From Phorcus lineatus (taxonomy: Eukaryota; Mollusca; Gastropoda; Trochida; Trochidae): a stretch of DNA of 64,000 bases. The position numbers and the translations under genes are program-made. Below the pieces are notes generated by a model. The model was not told the DNA's origin. It ran no database searches and was given only the letters and a program-made list of their open reading frames with translations. Below are positions 34,901 to 46,900 of this stretch, one piece after another (the first letter of the stretch is position 1; the number at the start of each line of letters is the position of its first letter). Where the stretch lies: contig OV121092.1 in assembly GCA_921293015.1 (NCBI GenBank), positions 34,045,764 through 34,109,763 on the forward strand, read 5' to 3'.

Positions 34901-37900
34901 CATTTTGGTTGATTTAGATTTGACAATTAGATAAATGAGAGCACATACTCAGTAAAATAAAACAATTAAGAATGAGAAGTAAAGCCATTTATCAGCACTG
35001 CAAGTAAGAAAAGCCTTACTACAGCATTACAAGGCATTGTTGATTGGGTTTATCATAAATCATTTGTAAAATATAGTTTATTTTTATAATGTTGTAAAAT
35101 AAGTAAAAGTACAGCACTTTTTTTTCCAAGTCATCTCCCCAAAACAAGATGGCGGAACGGATGTGCCAATAGATCAGGCTCTTTAAGCTATATCTTCTCA
35201 CATGATATTGATTTAGACTCAAATTGATGTGGCCACCATCTTGAGGATGTTGTCCCTGATGTACTTTTAATGAAAAGACACGGATATCAGACTCACCTAG
35301 GAGAGAGCTGGGAGCTTGTCAGACAAGAGACTGAGAAGGGTTGGAAGTTGCCCCCATTTTGAGGATGTCTTTAATGTACTCTCAATAAGAAGACATGGAT
35401 ATCAGACTCACCTAGGAGAGAGCTGGGAGCTGGCCAGACAAGAGATTGGAAAAGGCTGGAAGTTGCCAACATCCTCTTGTCTCTGATGTTCCTCGTTTCT
35501 CAAAATAAGTTTTCTAAAGTAATATCTGCCCACAAGCTGTAGATGATGAACCAGTGTATATGGATCAAAATGTGGACATGAATATTGGACTCACCTAGGA
35601 GGGAGCTGGGCCAGGCAAGGGACAGAGAAGGAGGAGATGTGGCCACCATCTTGAGGATGTTGTCTCTGATATTCTCCATGTTGATAAGGTGGGGCATCTC
35701 CCTGTACTCCACTGCTGTGAAACCCCACTGGGAATAAATAGAAAGTTCAAGATTTAGTGGTTATGCTGAATTTGGATTGAAGAAATTCAACAGTTCAACT
35801 GGACAATTTTGTTTTTGGTTTTGTGCATCGTTCATAAGAGTGTGTATTCAATTCTGTCTTTTTCATTTATTTTTGCATTCATTAGCTTAGACTTTTCCAT
35901 TTGAAAAAGTATTTAGGTTTTTATATTTTCTTTGTATTTTTGGTTGTGTTGCAAACTGAGAAATGAGGGTTCTTTACTACAGTATGTACTTAACCGAAAC
36001 TCAAGTGTAGCATTTCATATCCCTACTGAATCACTCCTTTCATTGAGTTCAGGGTTAAGATCAAGGGAAGGAATAATCATAGATAAAGGGCAATTACTGT
36101 TTGGCTGTTGAGGAAAACTCACCAGATCAGGTATATTGTTCTCCGCCCCGACATCCAGGAGGGTTGTGTACATCTGTCCATCGTCCTCCAGACAGGCAGC
36201 GTAGTGCAGAGCTGTTCGCTCCATCTGGGGAGCAAAAATCCTTGAATCATTCCATAGTTTACAGGATCTTATTCTTTAGCTCATTATAATGCTTCAATAG
36301 AATTTCATCCTAAAGAACAAAATGCAAATTATTGTTGTTGAAAAAGTTGACTTAAAATGTTCATGAAATGTACTTGACAGGCGCCATCTGCCATTCATTG
36401 TCAGTTGTTTTTATAAAAAACTTTACACTTATTGAAAAGTTTACCATAACTGTTTAACATTGAAATTACATCAGAAGTCTCTAAGAAACTTCATAGTTGC
36501 ACTTTATGGCAATGGAAGTTAAGAGAAACTGGGTCCAAAAAAACTCGACACTTAACATAATGTTTACTATAACTGTGAGCATTAAAATTACATCAGCAGT
36601 CAGTAGTTCTTGATAGGCATTGTAACTCAAAGTGCCTCGAAGAGAAACTGCGTCCAAACCTTTACTCACATTATCACATATGTCCACTGCATTGATGAAG
36701 GTGTTGAGGAGAAGCTGAACAGCCCTCTCACACTGGAAGATGACGGCTTTGTGCAGGGGAGGTAACCCTGTATGGTCACATGACTCCAGGAGGTCAACCT
36801 GGCTCAACTGGGACATGGACCCTGTAAGTTGTTGCCGGATCTTGTTCATGTTGCATGTCATTACATGCCGATGGAAGCTGGTGATTGTGTCCTTGAACAA
36901 CAAAATATTTTAATTCACTGATTTTGTATTAAGAGGGTTTTTTCAAACTGTATTAGAGAAATTAGGCCCTATGAAATTTTTGTAGGAATGAAATCAAACT
37001 ATCTTTTAACCAAATATGCGTTTTGGTTAACAAGAGTTATATGACAGTTAAGTGACATTAATTCAGGGTTTTTAAAAAAAAATTGAGTTGGAGATCAGGT
37101 AATACTGTAAAATCATTTATTTTCGCGGGGTGTTATTTTCGCGCAAACGTAAAAAATGACTGATTCGCGGGGTTTAATTTTCGCGCATATCGACTAAGCA
37201 ATAGCAAAAATTTAGTGAGCAAAACAACATGCACCGTGCAGCAAAGATTACACTGAAACTAGTAGTAATTAACAATGAAAACAATAATATTTATTCAAAA
37301 AGTCAATGATCAAAATTTTATTTATTGTCATTAAACGTCTTCAAGTTTTGAAGTGGTAACGATACCTGTCGCCAAGTTTTCCCGGAAGTAAACATTCGGA
37401 ACGATTTAGTTTGATCTTTAACTCCCAACAATAGTGTTTGAATGATGTGAATCCTCGAGATCTCGTTCAAAGAAATATCATACCGAACCAAAATTATATT
37501 TGAAGCGAGGGTCCTGTACCGCAATACGCACCGAATCGAAGCTCAAGCGTACTGCAATCAAAACATCAGGACACGCATATTGGCGATCAAAAGTGGATTC
37601 CGCCAGGCCGGATTATTGTGATGATTGTGTTTGCACAACAAACAATGTGCATATCGGCGTACACGCTTGTGAGAGCTCTAATTAGTGACTCGTCATTAAT
37701 GAACAAACCAAACAATCCTGTGAGTAATAAAATGTGTCAACCAAATTATTTGTCTGTTATTGGTTTTCTTCACTTTCATAACCATAATATTTCGCGATGT
37801 TTTATTATTCGCGCATTATGACTTTGCGCGAAAAGCGCAAAAATTAAACCCCCGCGAAATATTATGATTTTACAGTAGATCATCCGACTGTTGAAGGACC

Positions 37901-40900
37901 AAACATTTGCTCCAAAATGTCATGATTTTCAAATTTACACAGTTTGCCAGATAAAATTGCTGGTAATATTCAAGATGATAAACAACTTCCTTTTAGACAC
38001 TTACCTGCATTGTAGATATTGATTTCAAGAAGTCTATGGATTTCTTTGGCAAATCTGAGGCGTTTTCTTTATTGTATAGATCAAAAGGCCATGAGACCCA
38101 TCCATTTAGGATGAGAGTCTTCATGAGAGTGACCTCCCCTGATTTCAACCACCTGAGAATATACCTCTGCACTCCCTCAATGATGTCATTAGGTGCAGAT
38201 GACACAATAGCTAAATCTAGGAACGTGAGACCATCCGCATCCCTCAAAGTCACGTCAACATGATCTATCAATATGTTTACAATATCCTTTTGTACGCTGT
38301 GTGCAACTGCCAAGTGGAGATAACTCCATCCTTCCAAACTCCTCAAATTAGTGTTCACATTCTGGCCAAGGAGATGTTTCACTTCATCTCTATCATTCAT
38401 GATTATTGCTTCGTAAAGTTGTGTATCCTCAAACAGTTCGTTGTTCTGATTCTTACGACTTGACTTGAAGTGAGAGTGAATGGGTATGATATTGACCAGT
38501 GTCCGCCATTTTGCCATCAAGTCTCGGTTTGCTGATGTTCTTTTGACTGGAGTATTTGACAAGGCAGGGCTAGTGTTGTACCTGGAGAAGGAGACATGTG
38601 TAATGAAAAGTTGACATTTCTTGAAATGAAATTGAAAATGTTGAATTTTAATCCAAAAGACCATATTTTCACATGATCGGTGACTGATTCATTGAATACC
38701 TAAACAATTCTTCTAGGTATAACAGTGGAAAATTTCAGGGTAGGGGATCAGATTCCGCAAGATGGAAAGGTACATTAATTGCATGCTTCGTATATGATAT
38801 GAAAATACTTTATTTCCTCAGGCTCTGTTGAGCACTTAGCCACTAAATGTTTTCAAAACAACTTTTGGAGACATGAGTATTTTTCAGAAAAGAAAGATTT
38901 ACTAAGGGTAACCAATAACTTCAATTCTCTGACCTTGTACTAAGGCTACCTTTGTGACTTATGATCACCTTAGGGCTTAGCAAAGGAATCCTGGTGCCCA
39001 TTTCTTCAACAGCTTCATTGCTTAGGTTCATATTTGAGGCAAAAGAAACTTTCAATTCTGAAGTGGGATTAACCCTTACGTTGCTGAATATTATTTTGAC
39101 CAGTTTTGCCCCCGTGGCTGAATTTTCCAGCACTCGCCTCGCTACCGTAAAAGCGTAACTAGCACCCGTGGCTGAATATTCCAGCGCCGCCAGATGCGAC
39201 TGTTTTCACAACATATGGTGTGTTTACATGGCGAAATACGGACGTTATCTTCTTTGTATACAAAACTAGTCGGCCAATCCCGTGTCACAAATGGATGATA
39301 CTTACCTGGCACTTTGAATGAAATTTCTATCACCCCTGGAACGGTTTCCATAACCGAAGTAAACTTCTTTTCATTTCGGGCGCCATAACTCCATAAATTC
39401 TGAGAGCGCATGCGCGAAATCAATGCAAAACTGAAGACGAATAGTTCCTCTTGACATCGATATAAAAATTATTACAATAAATTGTCTAACACGAATTTTA
39501 CAATTATTCAAAAATTGTCTATATTTCAAACGCTATAAAATCATTTAATCCCTGAGTGCACATAGACAAATTATATACGGAAAGAAAGCTAATTTTTTAC
39601 TCTATATTTTACGATAATTTTTAGGACGACACGCCATCCTAAAGGAAAGATATAAATTACGAAAGCAGGGTAATGATAAACCCCGATAACGTTCTGACCC
39701 CCACAGTAATATTATTAAGCTAGTAGCCCCGGGCAAATGCACGCGCTCAGCGCGTGCAGGCGGTGTATCCCCGCTGAAAAATTCACTCACACTTAAGAGA
39801 AATTGTCTTTATTTCCAATTTTATAATTCAAGTTATTCGCTTTGTATACATGAAAATTATATATGGAATTTAAGGCAATTTATTCTTCTTTACGAAAAAA
39901 TAAATCATAACAAATTTTTGCACTGTAGTTAGAAGTTATTACCAACGTAACGTGGGTATAGCTAGTGAATAAAGTCTTTGATAATCGCCTTTTCGCGACA
40001 TTTGTCGCATAATTTCCACACGTTTTATTTTGATGCAAATATGGGCAAATTACACATGAAAATGAAGGTATTTATTTCCTCTTTACGTTGATATGAAAAT
40101 GATAAATATGTACCGCTTGGTTTGGAATATATATAGTTTGCAAAGATTGTACCCTCAGGTATTTGAGAACAGATTTTGATAATTGTGACATCACTTACCA
40201 AGCGTGAGAAAAATAGAGTGTGCTACTCGCATCCCGCCAAGGGGACTTGCGGGCAAAGCTAATTTCATCCCGGAATATTCTGGGACCCGCATCTTAAGGG
40301 TTAAAATACCTGAGAAACGGAGAGCGGACATTGCCAGGGAGAGTGTTGGTGTCTTTTGAGGACATCATGGCGAGAAGACTGAAACAGTTATTGATGCGAG
40401 GTCGCTTCTGCAGAGAACGGATTCTCCTCTGTACTTCAGTTAGATTCAGCACTCCTGGGTTCTTTTGGTAGAACTCTGGAGACAAGCCATTCTGTAAAGA
40501 GTTGATATTTCCATAATAGCCATGACTTATCAAAGATGCAAATATGCAGTTCATTATTGTAAATGAATCCTCTTTTATGTAAAAGCCTTCAATGAATTTT
40601 TATCAATAAAAAGACTATTTGAAATAAGTTGTGCAATGTTGTGCAGATTACTGTGTATCTCTAGGCCTTTGGACTGTGTGCACATCGACCTTTGCCGTAT
40701 TTTGTTTTTTGACACACATTCAATTAAATTTTTCACCATCAATGATCATGAAAACAGTCTTTAAAGTATCACAAGGGGTGAGGATAAAATCAAAAAACGA
40801 ACTTCAGCCTTAATGTGTCACTAGTATGATGTGTCTGCAAGATTGCTTGATAGAGAAGTTTGAGTTTTCTACTCACAAGATCCAGTAGATGCTGGTCTGC

Positions 40901-43900
40901 CCCAGCCTGTACCAGGAAGTTGTACAGGGAAGTGTCCTCAATACAGGCTGCATAGTGAAGGGCTGTACGGCCAGTCTGGAACAGATCAACATGCAAATCT
41001 CAGCAAACTTTGGTACAGGAAAGCCAGATGTTAACAGGTGTAAAATGATATCTGAACTATTATTGGGTATCATTGCAGACATTGCAAAACATCATTGGTA
41101 AGAAGTTAAGAATGATCTTTCTCAGAGTCTATGTTCTGTGTAATAAGATATTTGTTACAATTGACTTAAGGAAGCATCCAAATCTTCGGATCAAAATAAT
41201 CAATTTGTATTCAGGAATATTATCCCATCCGGTTATCTTACTATATCATGCATTTGATATGTCACGTGAGCCCTATTTTTCATCAGCAATTTAATGTCTA
41301 TGAACAGTTAAGAGTTGAGTAGAATAAACAGAAAGTGTCCTTACATGATCTATTACAGTTAGAGATGTCGGGTACTCTGCTATGATGTACTCAACTATAG
41401 ATGTCCTCTGGAAGATGGTAGCTTTCTGTAGGGGAGGTAACCCCAGCCGGTCACACGCTACTGCCACCTGGTGGTGATTCAGGTGCTGTTTGAGGGCCTG
41501 CAAGTTGTTGCGCTGGATCATTTCATGGACTGTCTCCACCTTCAACTGAAAATATAGAAAATTATCATTTATCATTTATCATTATTGACCAAGCATGATC
41601 AGTTTACATAGTACTTAAACAGGTTGTCTGTTCAATAAAAAATATATCAGTACCTTAATTTGGCTATATTAGGAGAGGATTGTTGATATTGGAATTTTGA
41701 TATCTTTTATATTGTAATAGTTTTTTCTACTATAATTGAATTGAATAAGTTTTTCATGTCCTTTTATTGATTTGCATTTCCAAAATTGAAATATAATGAT
41801 AAACATGCGTTACAATAAAGTTCTAAATGATTAGCCCCAAAACATATCCATTACTTCACAGTGTTCAGAATGAGAATAAATTGAGTGAACAAGAACACTA
41901 CTCACAGCAAGGTCAGGCAACTGCTGAAAGAACTTGGCAATGTCCAGTTTAATGTCCATCATCTTGTCTACATCAATCGGCCAGGCATCCCAGCCTCGTA
42001 GAAACAGGTGCTCTATGGCTCGTACATCCTTCCCCATCACTAGCCGACCAACTTTTCGCAGAATCAACTCATAAATGTCAATTTTTCTGTACATGTGAGC
42101 CATATTCAAGGCAGTCTCACCATTTTCATCCCGGAAACTGATATCGATGTGTGCCAGGATTTCCCGGATGAGGTCCATGTTTGGGGTGTGGTCAACCACG
42201 ACATGAAGGTACGAGCGACCGTCCCGACCCCGCTGGTTGATGTCCTGTTGACGGAGAAGCTTCTTAAGAGAGCCCAGGTTGTTATCCAGAAGGGCTTGGT
42301 AGATCTCGGTATCCTGCAGTTCCATGGCTAGGAGTTACTGGATTGATGGAGTAGGTTTTGATGGGAAGCTTCAGTTTCTCAGATTTCCTGAGATGGAGAT
42401 TAAAGCTAAACAATTCAGACTCAAGGGTAGAAGAATGATGTTTGAGGCAGAAGAATTATGGCTTTGGTATATGAGGATCAAGGGTTCAGGCCTGAGGATT
42501 GAGCCATGAAGATTTAGACACACGGATTGAGGTTCAAGGATTCAGGATTTTGGATTGAACCCGAGGCATCAAGTATATTTTAAGTCCTTAAGGCTGATGT
42601 CCGTGATTAGTTAATAGATTGGACAACTGAATGATTTTCTTCTTTGCAGCATCTACGGCTTGGCATTATTTGACGTACTGAACTTTCTTCTATCAAATGT
42701 TTTGTTCAGTGACTGTGAGGGCTTTGGCATAGACCATCGAGTAAGTTTTCAGTTTTAAGGCTCATGCCTAGTAAGAAACTTGTACTTCAGATGCCGTTTT
42801 TTTCCCCTTCACTAATTTCTGTTGTCGATGGCCAATAAGGCTTTGACAAATAGATGAGGCGTTGTTGGGTACAAATATTTCATCTCTTCCTTCTTCTGAA
42901 CTGTCCATCACAGGTTTCATCTGTTAAACAACAAAAAATATAGTTATATCATCGTCCTTCACAACAACAAGTTGCTTTGACTGTACACATACTTATCACG
43001 AGAATCATTCTAAAACAAGATGTCTCGTCCATCTTCGTAATGAATTGAAGATGAAATAATTCATATTGTTTTGCGCGTTACATATGGCTGGCCCCTAGAC
43101 ATTCAATGTTAGCATGAAAAACACATTGATTAACAAAGCTCAATTGCAACACACTTCCAACCATTTTCACTATAACATCAAGATGAGAAATAATTCATAC
43201 TGTCTTGTATGCTACATGTTGAAAGACATTCGCAGTAAGTGTGAGGAAACATTGATCAGCATCAACAGAGCTCAATTGATGAAACAGGTCGCGACGATTA
43301 ACACCAAATCAAACAAGCTATTGAAAAATTGATTGAAGACTGAGCAAGCAAATAGATACACAAGTGTTTGGTAGGTTTGTTATGATGGATCCAGCATTTG
43401 TGGCTGCTGTCATGGTAATGGGAATACACTATGTAACATACCAGGCAGATTGTTTCCTTTGATATCTCACTCCTAGCTGGTGTCGTGTGATATGTGAATG
43501 ATTAATCAGATATTAAATAAGGGAGTGATACATTGTGGTGCATAAATAGCTCATGATATGGACTAATATGAGATTTGATTTGCTAATAACAATTGGCAGT
43601 TTTAGGATCATGCCAATGTCATTAGTAAATATCAAATTTGTGATTTGTTGAAATTTTGCTTTTACTTGTAGTTTTAGAGTTCATATGATTATAATAGTTT
43701 ATCTCTCAATCTATCCTTTATCCTCATATAATTTAGGTTATAACAAACAGTTTTTGGTAAGCAATTTTTCAATGTTAAGAATATACCTAACAAAGACATG
43801 ACATAGATTCACCATTTTGGTTTAATTTGCATTGGTTTGACACCAATTTATATTACAAACTTCGTCAAAGAACTTCTCACTCTGTTAAAATTCCTGTTCT

Positions 43901-46900
43901 TTCCTTTTATATTAAGAATATACCCGTACAGATATTGAATAATATTTTAGGGAAATCTCAATTACCTCAAAATGTTTTCAGATTGTTTTATATTAAAGTT
44001 TTGAACATTAAAGTTTTGAAAAAGATTTCTACCTGATGGGTGTCACAACAAAATATTCCTGTATGAAATTACATCAGGGTTTTATGAGACCTTTTTGTCA
44101 ATTTGAAACTTTGAAACTTCTGAGTGCCAAACTAGGGCTTGAAATATAAGAGTTCTATCCCAGAGGATGCATCTTGTAAATTTGAAACTTGTCCATATTT
44201 TACCTTATCTTTGAACTCCCAGGCTGTTTACTGTGAACACTACTTGGACTTCAATCACAGAAGATTAATGTTATCAGTGTGAAATTTTGCACCCACAGTG
44301 AAAACATTGTTCTTAAAGCCTTTTCATCCTTCTGCATGTACTGAAGCAATTCATCACCTAAATAGAAGGCATCCCCATGTGTACAGTAGTTTGCTTTAAC
44401 TGTATATCATAGAAATGTTTTCATAAACTTTCTTTAAAGAATCCCATACCGTTCTGTGTTCATGAATAATATTCACATAGAAGACTGCTTGAGCTTGTAT
44501 TCTTCGTAGTGCATTGGAGATCTTCATCATTTATGTAGGAGGCATCCCAATTGTGTACAATGTTTTGTCTTGACTGTATAAGTCATTAATGTAAAAACCT
44601 TCTTGATTGAGTCCCATAGCTTTCGGTGTTGATAACCAATGCTTGAGCTTGTAGGGTTCCATAACTTCTTGCTGAATAGTAAATGTTAAGCCATCCAGCT
44701 TATTCTATTTGCATTATATATATTCAAATATAGGACACAGCTTTAACTTCTGAGGTTAAGGGTTCCATGACTGTGACTAAAGTTGAGAGACTTTCTTCTT
44801 CAAACCTGCCGTTTTTCCTTTACGGACAGAACATTTCCAGGACTTTGCATGAGATATTGGGTAGCCATTTCTGCTGTGAGCTGTGAATGTATGACTTCAC
44901 TCTTCAAACAAGACAATTTCCACGTACATACACGATACTCCAATATATAAAACAACCCTTCAGCTTCTGAAGTTCCATCTCGGACTGCCTGAATTCCAAG
45001 TTGTGAATAGTGGCATCCAAGTGATAAATACGACAGATACCGTGTAATGAGGACGCGGGAAATAATTTGTATTGATTGGAGTCACGCTGATGCTCTTCCT
45101 CTGATTGGTGGGATTAAGATTCAGGTGTAGGCAAGCAAACACTAATTAATCATCAGTCCATCCATCCGAAATGACCTTTCTATTAGATGATAAACTGTAA
45201 TTTTCTTGGGTAAATTCAGTACAAAGCATCAGATCTGTGACTATATATCGTAGTATCAGAATCGTGATACTTAATGTGACAATCTATCATGTTATGTTCT
45301 GTGTATCACGACCATATTGTTGACTTTAAAATTGTTTATCTTGCCTAAAAGTCAAGGTGCTTGTTAAAAGGTAATCTTTCATTTTATCAGAAAAAAAGTT
45401 TGATAGAAAAGGTATATATAATCTATTATATTTTTAAAAAATATAGTAATTTGCTTAGTAGCTAGAATAGGAACTTGCTAAAAGATGATGTCAATGATAT
45501 GAAATATGATATCAAATTTGATACTCACCAGGAATATCTCTTAGAACTTTGCGCAACGCCTAAGTTATTACTGGTGATACTACATGTAAGTAATTATCCA
45601 GATTTGTGTCAAGTGGATCTTCAAGTACTGCTTATGGGGATCATCCTAAGTATAATCAATCATGCTTTATTACATTTTCTCTCTTAGTAATTCGAAACTG
45701 CCTGTGTCTTAAAGATTAGGTATTGATGTCTGTCTAAGTACCCTTTCCAAGCTGAGCTCAGGTGGTACTATCAGGTATACACATGGTACTTAACAAGCTT
45801 GATTCTTTGCCCTCAGCTAGCACCTTGTGTGTGGACAGTGCCCTATAAATAATTATCATGCTTTAATTGTTTCGAGCATTGTTTGTCATCGGTATAATTA
45901 GAATCTTGTCCTTCATCTGTTTCATGAGAGCCAGACAGACAGATTATTTATTGACGTCTCACCTCAAATGATATAAAGAGGATATTATATGAGCATAAAA
46001 CTATGTTTATGACATGGGTGCAAAAATATTAGTATTTCCCGATTGAGAGCAAGTTATATATTGATTTTTAGGCAAACATGTCATACAATAGTATGTCATT
46101 GACACGAATATGATATTCTGTTTATTGCTGAAGTCGCAAAATGAACATAATCAAAATCAACATCCAAGTATGGGCAGATATCCCACTGTCAGCGCATTTG
46201 GATCGCAACGTCATAGAGGAACTGTGACATCAAACCATTGTTTTTAACGTAACATCACAACGAAAAAGAGATTTTTTGCCCTAGGGCATCGTATCAAAAC
46301 TATGAACCCAATATAATTGCCCTAGTAGGTAATAAAAAATATATATTTACAACATTAAAAAATGCCATGTCTGCAGCCTATTCAATAAAAGCCCTGGCTG
46401 TTGACTTCCTTTACTCTATGGGAAAAAGACCTTCCTTTACCACATGTAACTGACCACAAAGTCATCTTTGGATGTTTCCAGCTTAGCCCCAAACAGGATA
46501 GCCCAGCACATGGGGAATCCTGATACATATTGTAGGAAAACTTTATCAAGTTGAAATATTCTCAACAAATGGCAGTTATCATTTGTAATAGAATCTGTTG
46601 TCAGATATTTATATCAAGTTTATCTATCCTCTTGGTTTATTCATTAAGTGTTATGTTATAAAAATCTTGTTGACCAAGTTGATTTGAAATAAGAAAATAA
46701 GTAAATCGCTACATTTTCATCTGCAGTTTTCATCATACCAACCCTTTATGTCTGTCCTAGTGCTTTTAGTAACAACGTCATACATATAAATGTTTGCACT
46801 TACCTTCTTTAAATTGTATTAAAGGAGTTATAGGGAATTCTGAGGAGGAGTGAATTCATGAAATAATCAATGGTCCTCTGAATGCGTTCTCCTTCTTTAT

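Larger units (their letters stand above)
30432..35594. other. 5-kb intron of nested gene
   Basis: No exon could be supported on either strand. It holds a 102-bp tandem duplication (31419/31521), the palindromic element at 34.45-34.58 kb and the exon-end copies after 35.2 kb. A 111-codon open frame at 32667-33002 has no recognised domain or splice context. Confidence 0.5.
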
